DNA of 18,654 bases, from positions 1 to 18,654 of the forward strand of contig CAMLOU010000083.1 in assembly GCA_946481735.1 (NCBI GenBank). Reading direction: 5' to 3'. Positions within the stretch are counted from its first letter, which is position 1; each line of letters begins with the position of its first letter. Position numbers and translations under genes: made by a program. This stretch comes from an uncultured Cellvibrio sp. GTDB taxonomy: Bacteria > Pseudomonadota > Gammaproteobacteria > Pseudomonadales > Cellvibrionaceae. This document shows, piece after piece, positions 7,165 through 15,679 of the stretch. Under the pieces are notes generated by a model. It ran no database searches, was not told the DNA's origin, and saw nothing but the letters and a program-made list of their open reading frames with translations.

Positions 7165-8904
7165 ATGAAAGTAGGTTCCCTGTTTTTACCGGCCAGCCTG
7201 ATAAGTTGCTGGCTCGTCTGCGGTTGCGCCTTGCAAGCCACCGACCAAGTTCCCGAACCGGTACATGCCGCCGTTGTGGAGCCTGCGCCTGCTCCACCAA
7301 CGCCTGAACGCCCCTTCTCCCGCGAAACCCTTTATTCGTTGCTGGTCGGCGAGATCGCCGGCAGTCGCCAGCAATTTGATATTGCCTTGAGCAACTACGC
7401 TCAACAGGCCAAGGAAACCCGCGACCCGCAGGTTGCTGAACGGGCAACCATGATCGCGCGCTTTTTACGGGAAGATGAAATTGCTATGGAGTCGGCAGTG
7501 ATCTGGGCCGAGGTGGCGCCGGACAGCAGCGAAGCGCTCGCCAATGCCTCGATGACGCTGATGCAAAACGGGCGTCACCTGGAAGCCTTCGAGATGTCGC
7601 GCCGCCTGCTGGATAAGGGCGAAGAAACCCTGTTCCAGAATATCGCGGCCAATGCCACCAATCTGACAGATGACGAGCGAGCCGCCTTATTGCAGAAATA
7701 CCTGGACCAATTGGTTACCCACCCCAAAGATGAACAGCTCCTGGTGGGGGCAGGCATTTTGTTGCAGCAACAGGAAAAACTCGACGAAGCTTTAGGCTAC
7801 GCCCAGGCGGCCTTAACGCAAAAACCCGACAGTATTCCCGCCGCCATCCTGGAAGCCAACCTGCTGCATCAACTGCAGCGCGATGAAGAAGCCATTGCCC
7901 GGATGACCGCCCTGCTGGAACAGTATCCGGACAATATCCGCCTGCGCTTGCAGTATGCCCGCATCCTCACCCACCACGATCTGGGGCTGGCACAGGAGCA
8001 GTTCGAAATTCTGGTAGAGCAGTCACCCAACGACGGCGACCTGCTCTTGTCACTCGGTATCATCGCCCTGGAGCGCAAGGACACTGAAACCGCCGTCACA
8101 GCGTTTGAAAAGCTGCTGGACCGCGACCAGCATGTGTCTACCGCCCACTATTACCTGGGCCGTTTGGCCGAAGCGCGCAAGGATACCGAAACAGCGCTGA
8201 TTCATTACCTGCAAGTGGAACCCGGCAATGATTTTCTGCCGGCTACTGTCAATCTGCTGAACATCATGATCGGCAGCGGTGACCTGTTGAGCGCCACAGA
8301 ACATATGAAGCGTGTACTGCACCGCTTTCCCGATCAGGCGGGCGGCCTCAACCTGATCCATGCGCAAACCCTGATCAAACACGACTATCTGGATGCCGGT
8401 GAAACTGTGCTCAATCGCGCACTGAAAACCACACCGGTTGAAGAACAGGGCAACCTGCTGTTTACCCGCGCCATGCTTCACGACCAGCGCAACCACCTCG
8501 CCGCCGCAGAGGAAGACTTGCGCACTGTCCTGGCCAGAGAACCGGATAACGCGGCCGCACTCAATGCCTTGGGCTATATCCTGACGGATAAAACCACGCG
8601 TTTTGAGGAAGCCCGCGAACTGCTGGTGAAGGCCTACGCCCTTAACCCCGATGATCCGGCCATCATCGACAGCGTCGGCTGGTTACACTATCGCACCGGC
8701 AATTATCCTGAAGCATTGATTTATCTCCGGCGCGCCTATGCCGCTTATCAGGACGCAGAAATTGCCGCGCATCTGGGTGAAGTGCTATGGGTGATTGGTG
8801 AAAAAGATGAAGCGCGTCAAATCTGGGAGGATGCACTAAAACTTACCCCAGACAGCGAAGTCATAACCTCCACCATGCAACGGCTCAAGGCACCCCGGGA
8901 ATGA
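7165..8904 (+). CDS. TPR-repeat outer-membrane lipoprotein (PA4667-like)
   Basis: A 579-residue tetratricopeptide-repeat protein. The signal peptide ends in LVCGC with a probable lipidated Cys21, and Ala at +2 favours outer-membrane sorting. TPR units fill most of about 55-570; for example ERKDTETA and ARKDTETA recur exactly 102 bp (34 codons, one TPR) apart at about 8074 and 8176, and the end carries NALGYILTDKTTRFEEA and VGWLHYRTGNYPEALIYL. The position between hemA and lolB is that of the TPR protein in the Pseudomonas cluster. It overlaps lolB by 4 bp, so the two are coupled, suggesting a role in envelope assembly, but no function is known to me. A weak promoter candidate is TTTACC (7066-7071), 18 bp, TATAGA (7090-7095). 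Confidence 0.88.
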   Translation: MKVGSLFLPASLISCWLVCGCALQATDQVPEPVHAAVVEPAPAPPTPERPFSRETLYSLLVGEIAGSRQQFDIALSNYAQQAKETRDPQVAERATMIARFLREDEIAMESAVIWAEVAPDSSEALANASMTLMQNGRHLEAFEMSRRLLDKGEETLFQNIAANATNLTDDERAALLQKYLDQLVTHPKDEQLLVGAGILLQQQEKLDEALGYAQAALTQKPDSIPAAILEANLLHQLQRDEEAIARMTALLEQYPDNIRLRLQYARILTHHDLGLAQEQFEILVEQSPNDGDLLLSLGIIALERKDTETAVTAFEKLLDRDQHVSTAHYYLGRLAEARKDTETALIHYLQVEPGNDFLPATVNLLNIMIGSGDLLSATEHMKRVLHRFPDQAGGLNLIHAQTLIKHDYLDAGETVLNRALKTTPVEEQGNLLFTRAMLHDQRNHLAAAEEDLRTVLAREPDNAAALNALGYILTDKTTRFEEARELLVKAYALNPDDPAIIDSVGWLHYRTGNYPEALIYLRRAYAAYQDAEIAAHLGEVLWVIGEKDEARQIWEDALKLTPDSEVITSTMQRLKAPRE

Positions 8905-9533
8905 TGCTCTCCTCTCAACACAAATTCGCTCATGCTTATCCCCTGGCGATTGTGTTGTTGGCCATGTTGACGTTGCTGGGCGGCTGCGCCCATCGCCTCC
9001 CCCAACCCATCGACGACTGGTCAAGCCACGAAGCACGGGTGCAGAAAATATCCCACTGGCAAATCACCGGAAAGTTGGGCGTGCGCATTCCCGGTGACAA
9101 CGGCAGCGCCAACCTGCGCTGGCAACACGACAAGCGTCATTATTCCCTGGACCTCAGCGGACCCTTCGGTCAAGGTCGCTTGCTGATTAGCGGCAAACCC
9201 GGTCGCGTCACCTTGCAACAACCCGGTGAGGCACCCTTGATGGCCGACTCCGCCGAGGCACTGATTTACCAGACCACCGGCTGGACCCTGCCCGTCATGC
9301 AGCTCGCCTATTGGGTGCGCGGGGTGCCGGCACCGCATCAACCTGTGGTTCGTATGGAACAGGATGAATCCGGCCTGCTGGCACAGTTGGAGCAAGCGGG
9401 CTGGCTCATTCAATATCAGGACTACCAGTCAGTCCCCAGCGGCATCTCGCATCTCCAACTACCTGGTCGCATCACAGCCAGCTACGGTGATGTGCGCCTC
9501 ACGTTGATCATCCGCCAATGGCAACTGGATTGA
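8901..9533 (+). CDS. lolB: Outer-membrane lipoprotein receptor LolB
   Basis: LolB accepts lipoproteins from the periplasmic carrier LolA and inserts them into the outer membrane; it is itself a lipoprotein. The 210-residue product has a signal peptide ending LLGGC with lipidated Cys29 (Ala at +2), then the family opening [20 protein letters not shown] followed by [18 protein letters not shown] and a C-terminal [11 protein letters not shown] strand. Length is typical. The ATG at 8901 overlaps the stop of the TPR gene as ATGA; the next codon is also ATG (8904), so the exact start is uncertain by one residue. ispE follows after 13 bp. Confidence 0.95.
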   Translation: MMLSSQHKFAHAYPLAIVLLAMLTLLGGCAHRLPQPIDDWSSHEARVQKISHWQITGKLGVRIPGDNGSANLRWQHDKRHYSLDLSGPFGQGRLLISGKPGRVTLQQPGEAPLMADSAEALIYQTTGWTLPVMQLAYWVRGVPAPHQPVVRMEQDESGLLAQLEQAGWLIQYQDYQSVPSGISHLQLPGRITASYGDVRLTLIIRQWQLD

Positions 9534-9546
9534 TAAGGGTTCACCC

Positions 9547-10404
9547 ATGACTACACCTGATTCCATTACCCTGCTTTCCCCCGCTAAGCTCAACCTGTTT
9601 CTACACATTACTGGCCGCCGGGCCGATGGCTATCATAATTTGCAAACGCTGTTTCAGTTGCTCAACTATGGCGACACCCTTACCTTTGAACGGCGAGACG
9701 ATCAGGAAATCACCCTCACACCGGCCATGCCCGACGTACCCTTTTATGACAACCTGATTGTGCGCGCTGCGCGCCTCTTGCAATCCTATTGCAGCACCGA
9801 CGTGGGGGTGGATATCCAACTGGAAAAACGCTTGCCCATGGGCGGTGGAATTGGTGGCGGCAGCAGCAACGCGGCGACCACACTGGTTGCCCTGAATTAT
9901 CTATGGGAATGCGGTTTAACGATGCTGGAATTGCACGCACTGGGATTAAAGCTGGGCGCGGATGTTCCGGTCTTTATCGGCGCCCAAACCGCGTGGGCAG
10001 AAGGTGTCGGCGAGCGCCTGCAAGCGATTGAATTACCTCAAAAATGGTTCGTGGTTTTGCATCCGGATTGCCATGTTTCTACCGCTGAAATTTTTTCCCA
10101 CAAAGATTTGACAAGAGACACGCCGAACATTACAGTAGCGGCCTTTCTCGAGCAGGGTGGTCGAAACGACTGCCAGGCGCTGGTGCGAAGGCTTTATCCC
10201 CCCGTGGATGAAGCGCTGAATTGGCTAAGCCAACACACCGGAAATGCTCGAATGACTGGAACAGGAGCGTGCGTATTTGCCGCGTTTGATTCCGCAGAAG
10301 ACGCACAGCATGTGCTGGCCCAAGCGCCGAAAAATCTGCCGGGATTTATCGCACAAGGCATCAATCGTTCGCCGCTTTTTAACCTGCATCCCGTCACGCG
10401 CTAA
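9547..10404 (+). CDS. ispE: 4-diphosphocytidyl-2-C-methyl-D-erythritol kinase
   Basis: IspE is the ATP-dependent kinase of the MEP pathway for isopentenyl diphosphate. It is a GHMP kinase of 285 residues. [19 protein letters not shown] near the N-terminus is the substrate-binding strand, with Lys14 in it. The glycine-rich ATP loop [13 protein letters not shown] is at 97-109, and the catalytic Asp139 sits in LGADVPVF. The [12 protein letters not shown] block is the third GHMP motif. The ATG follows an AAGGG at 9535-9539. It forms the lolB-ispE-tRNA-prs order conserved in gammaproteobacteria. Nothing is missing. Confidence 0.97.
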   Translation: MTTPDSITLLSPAKLNLFLHITGRRADGYHNLQTLFQLLNYGDTLTFERRDDQEITLTPAMPDVPFYDNLIVRAARLLQSYCSTDVGVDIQLEKRLPMGGGIGGGSSNAATTLVALNYLWECGLTMLELHALGLKLGADVPVFIGAQTAWAEGVGERLQAIELPQKWFVVLHPDCHVSTAEIFSHKDLTRDTPNITVAAFLEQGGRNDCQALVRRLYPPVDEALNWLSQHTGNARMTGTGACVFAAFDSAEDAQHVLAQAPKNLPGFIAQGINRSPLFNLHPVTR

Positions 10405-10424
10405 GGCGCAAGAATTACTTCTCC

Positions 10425-10499
10425 AGGGGCGTCGCCAAGTGGTAAGGCAGCGGGTTTTGATCCCGCCATTCGTAGGTTCGAGTCCTTCCGCCCCTGCCA
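10425..10499 (+). tRNA. tRNA-Gln (anticodon TTG)
   Basis: A 75-nt cloverleaf with encoded CCA (10497-10499). The acceptor stem AGGGGCG (10425-10431) pairs fully with CGCCCCT (10489-10495) and the discriminator is G. The anticodon stem GCGGG/CCCGC encloses the loop TTTTGAT with anticodon TTG at 10457-10459, reading CAA and CAG. The T loop is TTCGAGT. Its stem, GTAGG against CCTTC, has a T-T mismatch at its second pair (50:64). The gene lies 20 bp after ispE, as in Pseudomonas, and is probably processed from the ispE-prs transcript. Confidence 0.96.
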
Positions 10500-10704
10500 T
10501 TTTCTCGCGTCATTGTGTTCTCACCCGACAGTGATCGCACCTTCCCCAATGCGGATCAATACGGTCTGAAATTAGCGCCCCCTCCTGCGGAGGGCCTGTA
10601 AATGGCATAGGGTAAAAACCTGCAGTTTTAGACGTAGCAGCATCGGCAGTAAATCGACAATTTATCAGTTTTATATCTATCGGCTTTATTTAAAGGTACA
10701 TGAC
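10500..10704 (+). promoter_or_regulatory. tRNA-Gln to prs spacer / prs leader with GC hairpin
   Basis: This 205-bp gap contains no plausible gene. A compact hairpin, CCCTCC (10580-10585), loop TGC, GGAGGG (10589-10594), has no T-run after it, so it is not a terminator. The last 90 bp are AT-rich. TCGACA at 10654-10659 could be a -35 box but no good -10 follows at the right distance. I looked for a PurR-type operator, known upstream of prs in enterics, and found none. Confidence 0.35.
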
Positions 10705-11646
10705 GTGACTGACTTGATGGTCTTTACCGGCAACGCCAACCCGGAACTTGCACAAAAAATTGTCGATCAACTCGGCATGCAACTGGGTGAAGTTTCAGTC
10801 TCGCAATTCTCCGATGGTGAAGTAGCGGTTGAGTTACTGACCAACGTGCGCGGTCGCGATGTCTTTGTGGTGCAATCCACCTGCGCCCCCACCAACGATA
10901 ACCTGATTGAATTGATCGTGATGGTAGATGCACTGCGGCGCGCCTCTGCCGGTCGTATTACTGCCGTAGTGCCTTATTTCGGTTATGCGCGGCAGGACCG
11001 ACGCGTACGCTCTGCGCGGGTGCCGATTACCGCCAAGGTTGTGGCAGACATGATGGTCGGCGTCGGCGTTGACCGGGTTCTGACCGTCGATCTTCACGCG
11101 GAACAGATCCAGGGCTTCTTCGATGTGCCGGTAGACAACGTCTATGGTTCGCCGGTGTTGCTGGAAGATATCGAACGACAAAATTTCCAGGATCTGATTG
11201 TCGTGTCCCCGGATATCGGCGGTGTGGTTCGCGCCCGCGCTGTTGCAAAGCAACTGGGCATTGACCTGGCGATCATCGACAAACGTCGCCCCCAGGCAGG
11301 CGTGGCAGAAGTGATGAATATCATCGGTGATGTGAATGACCGTACCTGTTTGCTGGTCGACGACATGGTAGATACCGCCGGCACCCTGTGCAATGCTGCC
11401 AAGGCGCTGAAAGAACACGGCGCCAAGCGCGTTATTGCTTACTGTACGCACCCGGTCCTGTCCGGCAATGCAATACAAAACCTGAATAATTCTGTATTGG
11501 ATGAGTTGGTTGTGACCGACTCCATCCCCTTGCGTCAGGAAGCCAAGGATTGCACACGCATTCGCCAGTTAACCCTGTCGAAGATGCTCGCCGAGGCCAT
11601 GCGCCGCTTGAGCAATGAAGAATCCCTGAGTGCGATGTTCCGCTGA
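10705..11646 (+). CDS. prs: Ribose-phosphate pyrophosphokinase (PRPP synthetase)
   Basis: Prs transfers pyrophosphate from ATP to ribose-5-phosphate, making PRPP for purine, pyrimidine, histidine, tryptophan and NAD synthesis. The 313-residue length is typical of class I enzymes. The flexible catalytic loop is [20 protein letters not shown] (92-111), the signature [11 protein letters not shown] starts at 129 with His131, and the PRPP-binding loop [10 protein letters not shown] is at 218-227. It starts with GTG at 10705, 8 bp after AAGG (10693-10696). An ATG at 10700 in another frame reads ATG-ACG-TGA and stops inside the start region. A rho-independent terminator follows 25 bp after the stop. 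Confidence 0.97.
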   Translation: MTDLMVFTGNANPELAQKIVDQLGMQLGEVSVSQFSDGEVAVELLTNVRGRDVFVVQSTCAPTNDNLIELIVMVDALRRASAGRITAVVPYFGYARQDRRVRSARVPITAKVVADMMVGVGVDRVLTVDLHAEQIQGFFDVPVDNVYGSPVLLEDIERQNFQDLIVVSPDIGGVVRARAVAKQLGIDLAIIDKRRPQAGVAEVMNIIGDVNDRTCLLVDDMVDTAGTLCNAAKALKEHGAKRVIAYCTHPVLSGNAIQNLNNSVLDELVVTDSIPLRQEAKDCTRIRQLTLSKMLAEAMRRLSNEESLSAMFR

Positions 11647-11670
11647 TCTGAACAGCGTACTCGGATCACC

Positions 11671-11696
11671 ACCAATGCCACAGCATTGGTTTTTTT
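11671..11696 (+). terminator. Rho-independent terminator after prs
   Basis: ACCAATGC (11671-11678), loop CACA and GCATTGGT (11683-11690) form an 8-bp stem followed by a run of T to 11696. It separates prs from rplY, so rplY depends on read-through or on a promoter within or close to this region. Confidence 0.85.
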
Positions 11697-11700
11697 AACT

Positions 11701-11732
11701 CTGCAAACGGTTCTGGTCGCGGACCCTTGCAG
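11701..11732 (+). promoter_or_regulatory. Candidate structured leader of rplY
   Basis: Four bases after the prs terminator T-run, CTGCAA (11701-11706) pairs with TTGCAG (11727-11732), and inside it GGTTC (11709-11713) pairs with GGACC (11721-11725, one G-T wobble), with loop TGGTCGC and a small 2x1 internal loop. The hairpin ends 20 nt before the rplY ATG, and no good Shine-Dalgarno is visible between them. L25 leaders have been proposed in gammaproteobacteria, as far as I recall; whether this matches that family is untested. Confidence 0.45.
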
Positions 11733-11752
11733 TCAAACATGAGTACTGAAAA

Positions 11753-12376
11753 ATGTCTGAAGACTTTGTATTAGATGCCCAAGCCCGTGACGATTTGGGG
11801 AAAGGTGCGAGCCGCCGCCTGCGTCGTCTGGAAGGCCTTGTTCCCGGCATCGTGTATGGCGGAAGCAAAAATCCGGTCAATATCAGCATCAACCATAAAG
11901 ATCTGGTCAAGCACCTGGAAAACGAAGCGTTCTACTCGCACATCATCAGCCTGAACATTGCCGGTAAAGCCGAAGATGTGATCCTGAAAGATCTGCAGCG
12001 CCACCCGTCCAAAACCCAGGTTCTGCACGCCGACTTCCTGCGCGTGTCCAAGTCCACCAAGCTGCACACCAGCGTACCTTTGCACTTCATCAACGAAGCC
12101 AGCTCTAAAGGTGTGAAACTGCAAGGCGGTAAAGTGGTACATAACCTGGTGCAACTGGAAGTCAGCTGTCTGCCAGCCAACCTGCCGGAGTTCATCGAAG
12201 TTGACCTGGCTGAGATGGAAGTGGGCCAGATCCTGCACATCTCCGACCTCAAGCTGCCCAAAGGCGTTACCTCTGTTGCATTGAGCCACGGTGCTGACCA
12301 CGACCTGGCTGTTGTCACTATGCTGAAGCCGAAAGGCGGTAGCGACGAAGAAGCCGAAGGCGGTGCTACTGCTTAA
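11753..12376 (+). CDS. rplY: 50S ribosomal protein L25 (long, CTC/TL5 type)
   Basis: L25 binds loop E of 5S rRNA in the central protuberance of the large subunit. The 207-residue product is the long form. The N-terminal domain (about 1-95), starting FVLDAQARDDLGKGASRRLR with GLVPGIVYGG after it, is the 5S-binding part. The C-terminal beta domain (about 96-190) contains VPLHFINEASSKGVKLQGGK and LPKGVTSVALSHGADHDLAVV. The tail SDEEAEGGATA is acidic. E. coli L25 has only the N-terminal domain, whereas Pseudomonas and many others have the long form. The gene lies between the prs terminator and pth, with pth 21 bp downstream, so rplY and pth are probably one operon. Confidence 0.96.
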   Translation: MSEDFVLDAQARDDLGKGASRRLRRLEGLVPGIVYGGSKNPVNISINHKDLVKHLENEAFYSHIISLNIAGKAEDVILKDLQRHPSKTQVLHADFLRVSKSTKLHTSVPLHFINEASSKGVKLQGGKVVHNLVQLEVSCLPANLPEFIEVDLAEMEVGQILHISDLKLPKGVTSVALSHGADHDLAVVTMLKPKGGSDEEAEGGATA

Positions 12377-12397
12377 TCGGGATCAGACGGTATTGTG

Positions 12398-12982
12398 ATG
12401 GATACTCCCCTGCAATTAATCGTGGGCCTGGGCAATCCGGGCGCTGAATATGACAGGACTCGTCACAATGCCGGTGCCGATTTCGTTGCCGAGCTGGCGC
12501 GCCGCGAGGGCGCCAGCCTGGTTCCAGAGAATAAATTCTACGGGCTGACCGCGCGTATTCATTTTCACGGCCGCGATCTGCGTCTGTTGATTCCCACCAC
12601 ATTTATGAACCGCAGCGGACAAGCCATTAACGCTCTCGCGCAGTTCTACAAAATCCCTCCCGAAGCCATCCTCGTTGCACACGATGAACTGGACCTTGCT
12701 CCCGGCGTTGCGCGCTTTAAGCATGGTGGCGGACACGGCGGCCATAATGGCTTGCGCGATACCATCAGCGCGTTGGGCAATAATCAAAACTTTAATCGCT
12801 TGCGTCTCGGCATCGGGCATCCCGGCGCTGCCGCACAAGTGGTGGGCTTTGTTTTAAAGAAAGCACCGGCAAGTGAACAAACCTTGATTGATGATGCAAT
12901 TGATCGCGCCATTCGCGCTTTGCCTGATGCAGCAAAAGGCAACTGGGCTGCAGCGATGCAAAATCTGCATACGACAAAATAA
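12398..12982 (+). CDS. pth: Peptidyl-tRNA hydrolase
   Basis: Pth cleaves peptidyl-tRNAs that drop off ribosomes and so recycles tRNA; it is essential in many bacteria. The 194-residue protein has [20 protein letters not shown] at the start, with Asn13 and the catalytic His23 of the family, then [18 protein letters not shown] with the catalytic-site Asp, and [12 protein letters not shown]. All are standard. A GTG at 12395 directly before the ATG would add one residue; the ATG at 12398 is the more likely start. Only a weak Shine-Dalgarno (AGACGG) is seen. A hairpin terminator lies about 100 bp after the stop. Confidence 0.96.
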   Translation: MDTPLQLIVGLGNPGAEYDRTRHNAGADFVAELARREGASLVPENKFYGLTARIHFHGRDLRLLIPTTFMNRSGQAINALAQFYKIPPEAILVAHDELDLAPGVARFKHGGGHGGHNGLRDTISALGNNQNFNRLRLGIGHPGAAAQVVGFVLKKAPASEQTLIDDAIDRAIRALPDAAKGNWAAAMQNLHTTK

Positions 12983-13291
12983 ATTTACCGCTATCTTCTG
13001 CATATCTTCTCAAAAAATATTTTCTTAACTCTTTTCTTAATAGCCCCGTTTACATCTCATTGTTGCGTGAGCACCAGCGCCGCTAAAAATTAGCGTTTAT
13101 TTTGCAGACTGGCACCTGCATCATCCAGCACATGTTAAAAATTGTCTTATTTTCCTGTTTAAATTGCTTTTAAAAATTTCATTTACTAGTCTCTTAGAGC
13201 GATACGATTCCCGCTTCTGTTTTTGTCATGCATGTTCATCGTCAATTTAAAGACGGAAACCACCAAATCCCCAACGGGGTGGAGAACCATC
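12983..13291 (+). other. AT-rich intergenic region between pth and the TonB-dependent receptor gene
   Basis: This 309-bp stretch holds no gene that I can support. It contains the pth terminator at 13081-13103 and then about 190 bp of AT-rich sequence that should carry the receptor promoter. No convincing -35/-10 pair stands out; TTGCTT (13164-13169) with TAGTCT (13187-13192) is weak. Near the 3' end, CCCC (13269-13272) and GGGG (13276-13279) form a short hairpin just before the ribosome-binding site GGAG (13281-13284). An in-frame upward extension of the receptor ORF to 13223 lies here but looks untranslated. Confidence 0.6.
13081..13103 (+). terminator. Rho-independent terminator after pth
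   Basis: CGCTAA (13081-13086), loop AAA and TTAGCG (13090-13095) are followed by TTTATTTT. The 6-bp stem is short but the T-rich tail is good. It would end the rplY-pth transcript before the receptor-trehalase locus. Confidence 0.65.
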
Positions 13292-15607
13292 ATGAATAAA
13301 AATAAACACATTGCTAATCACGTTAATCCCGCTACATGTTTTATTTTTTTATTAACACCACTGGCAACTGCGCTAATGCCTTCTGCATACGCACAGGAAC
13401 CACCGCTACCCGCCATTGAAGAGATGATTGTCACCGGTACACCGGGTGGCGCGTCGTTACGCAAGTTTGATGCAAGTTTTGCCATCTCGACGGTTAGCGA
13501 AGAAGAAATTAATCAGGTCGCCCCTGCCAGCACGGCAGACTTACTTAAAACCATACCGGGTGTTTGGGTGGAGAGCTCCGGCGGTGTCTCCGGGGCCAAT
13601 ATTTTTGTGCGCGGCTTTCCCAGTGGCGGAGATGCGGATTTTGTAACGGTGGCGATCAATGGTCTGGCGGTTTATCCCGCACCCACCTTATCGTTTATGG
13701 AAAATTCAACGCTCTTTCGTATTGATGAAACCATTGCGCGTATGGAAGGTTTGCGCGGCGGCCCAAACCCGGTGTACTCCAACGGTCAGGTGGGTTTAAC
13801 CACCAACTTTATTCTTAAAGAAGGCGGCGAGGACACAACCGGCTCCATTAAATACTCTACATCGGACTACGATCTGCAACGGATCGACGGTGTAGCCAGT
13901 GGCAAGCTGGATGACGATCTTTATTACATGATCGGTGGCTATGTCAGCTCATCGCCCGGTGTACGCGATGCCGGTTTTAATGCAGAAGAGGGCCATCAAT
14001 TCACCGTCAATATCACCAAGATACTCGATAATGGTAAAGCCAATATTTTTCATCGTCTGACCGATGATCACGGCACCTGGTATTTGCCCGTAGCACTGGA
14101 TGTGAATGGTATAGATACCGGGCTGGATGCGGAGTACACCCAGGTAGGCCCACGCAACCGCCATGTGCTGGTTCCTGTCAGCGGCCCCGACGGTATGGGA
14201 GGCTCTGCGATTAGCTGGGAAGAGTTCGATATGGGTAAAGGGCGCGGCTGGGACGGCAGTGTCACCGGCGGTGCCATTGAGCTGGATTTAGGCAACGACT
14301 GGACCTTTATCGATCGTTTTAGTTTGACCAAAGGCGCGGCTAACACCCACGGTTTTGTTCCGCAGGGAGCGGCGGTTACGCTCGGCAGTTTGAATGGCGG
14401 CGTCGCGGGCGAAACAGTTTCCGGTACCGACGTTGCTGCTGGGGATCTGGTGCAGATGTTTGGTCCCTGGGTGGTGCACAAGGATATTAAAACCTTCAAC
14501 AACGATTTGAGTTTAAGTAAACGTTGGCAGGATTTTAAAGTGACGCTCGGTTATTACACCTCGTCCTGGGAAGTGGATGAGTGGTGGTCCATCGGTAACC
14601 AGAAATGGTATGTATTGGGACACAATGGCGAGCAACTTACCGCTGACAGCATTACAGATGATTGCCAGGACGCGGATGAGCCTACCTGTGGATTTAAATA
14701 CGATGTGCGGGCATTGGGTGATGCGCGCGAAAATGCGTTTTATATCGCTGGCGAAACTTACATTGGTGCTCTGACCCTGGATGCCGGCGTGCGTATCGTC
14801 AACCGCGAAACCAATTACTCCGTAGACGACGGCCTGCGCGATGGCCGCGATGATTTCTTTGTCGAAACGGATGAAGACAAGGTTTCCTACACGGCTGCCG
14901 CCAACTGGAATTTTACCGACGACATGGGCGTCTTTGTGCGCATCAACGATGGCCATAAATATCCCGACTTTGATGCTTATCGCGATTTTCGCGGAGATTT
15001 TAATCTCGGCTCCGATTTAATCATTGACGTCACCCAATATGAATTGGGTTATAAATTGGCGCGAGATTTTTATTCGCTTTATGCCACCGGCTTTGCCAAT
15101 GAAACCAAGGGACAACCTTTCTGCGATGTAGGCGGAGCAACCTGCGAGCGCTTAGAGACGGAAGCAATTGGTGTAGAGATCGACGGGAATTTATTGTTAG
15201 GCAATTTAACGCTGGATCTCAACGCCACCATTCAGGAACCGGAAATCACCAGCGCCGGGCCCGACGATGGTAATCAGGTACAACGCCAGCCGACGCATCA
15301 GTTGCGACTCACACCCAGCTACTTGCTGGAATTTGCCAATGGCGTCAGCGCCTCGATTTACGGCACCTGGACCCTGGTGAGTGATCGGTACGGCGATAAT
15401 GCCAACACCAATGAGTTGGACGGTTATGGCAAATTTGATGTGGGCATGTTGGTGAATATCAGCGATCTGAGCGTGCAACTGTCGGTCGACAATCTCACCG
15501 ATGAATTAGCGCTGACCGAAAGTGACCCACGCGCTGTCGGTGCCTCGGCCAACGGTCGTTATATTCTGCCACGCAGTGTGAAACTGACCCTGGGTTATCA
15601 CTTTTAA
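13292..15607 (+). CDS. TonB-dependent outer-membrane receptor, probably for trehalose or a related glycoside
   Basis: A 771-residue outer-membrane transporter that should import a ligand using TonB-ExbBD energy. The signal peptide ends ALMPSAYA (34) before QEPPLP. A TonB-box-like EEMIVTG lies at about 42-48. The plug domain (about 55-165) shows STADLLKTIPGV, NIFVRGFPSGG and RMEGLRGGPNPVYSNGQVG. The rest is a beta-barrel ending in aromatic LTLGYHF. There is no N-terminal carboxypeptidase-like extension, so it is not SusC-like. The ATG is preceded by GGAG at 13281-13284 with 7-bp spacing; a further upstream in-frame start (13223) would ruin the signal peptide. The trehalase gene 72 bp downstream suggests the ligand; this is inference from context only. 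Cysteine pairs occur in DDCQDADEPTC and FCDVGGATC. Confidence 0.88.
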   Translation: MNKNKHIANHVNPATCFIFLLTPLATALMPSAYAQEPPLPAIEEMIVTGTPGGASLRKFDASFAISTVSEEEINQVAPASTADLLKTIPGVWVESSGGVSGANIFVRGFPSGGDADFVTVAINGLAVYPAPTLSFMENSTLFRIDETIARMEGLRGGPNPVYSNGQVGLTTNFILKEGGEDTTGSIKYSTSDYDLQRIDGVASGKLDDDLYYMIGGYVSSSPGVRDAGFNAEEGHQFTVNITKILDNGKANIFHRLTDDHGTWYLPVALDVNGIDTGLDAEYTQVGPRNRHVLVPVSGPDGMGGSAISWEEFDMGKGRGWDGSVTGGAIELDLGNDWTFIDRFSLTKGAANTHGFVPQGAAVTLGSLNGGVAGETVSGTDVAAGDLVQMFGPWVVHKDIKTFNNDLSLSKRWQDFKVTLGYYTSSWEVDEWWSIGNQKWYVLGHNGEQLTADSITDDCQDADEPTCGFKYDVRALGDARENAFYIAGETYIGALTLDAGVRIVNRETNYSVDDGLRDGRDDFFVETDEDKVSYTAAANWNFTDDMGVFVRINDGHKYPDFDAYRDFRGDFNLGSDLIIDVTQYELGYKLARDFYSLYATGFANETKGQPFCDVGGATCERLETEAIGVEIDGNLLLGNLTLDLNATIQEPEITSAGPDDGNQVQRQPTHQLRLTPSYLLEFANGVSASIYGTWTLVSDRYGDNANTNELDGYGKFDVGMLVNISDLSVQLSVDNLTDELALTESDPRAVGASANGRYILPRSVKLTLGYHF

Positions 15608-15617
15608 TGTTATTCAA

Positions 15618-15647
15618 GGTGGGCAATGCGTTCAGCGGTTGCCCACC
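15618..15647 (+). promoter_or_regulatory. Strong intercistronic hairpin between receptor and trehalase genes
   Basis: GGTGGGCAA (15618-15626) and TTGCCCACC (15639-15647) form a perfect 9-bp GC-rich stem with a 12-nt loop, 10 bp after the receptor stop codon. No T-run follows, so it is unlikely to be an intrinsic terminator. It may protect the receptor mRNA from 3' decay, or reduce read-through, so that more receptor than trehalase is made. Confidence 0.6.
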
Positions 15648-15679
15648 GCGACCAACCTACTTATAAAAGAATCGGTCTT

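Noticed and set aside
10500..10704. PurR-type operator upstream of prs
   Set aside because: I looked for the symmetric ACGCAAAC/GTTTTCGT pattern known from enteric purine genes and found nothing close.
10834..11478. 214-codon open frame on the minus strand inside prs
   Set aside because: No recognisable domain, and it lies fully opposite a conserved essential gene.
13223..13291. N-terminal extension of the TonB-dependent receptor
   Set aside because: The ATG at 13292 has a well-placed GGAG and begins a normal signal peptide; the extension has neither.
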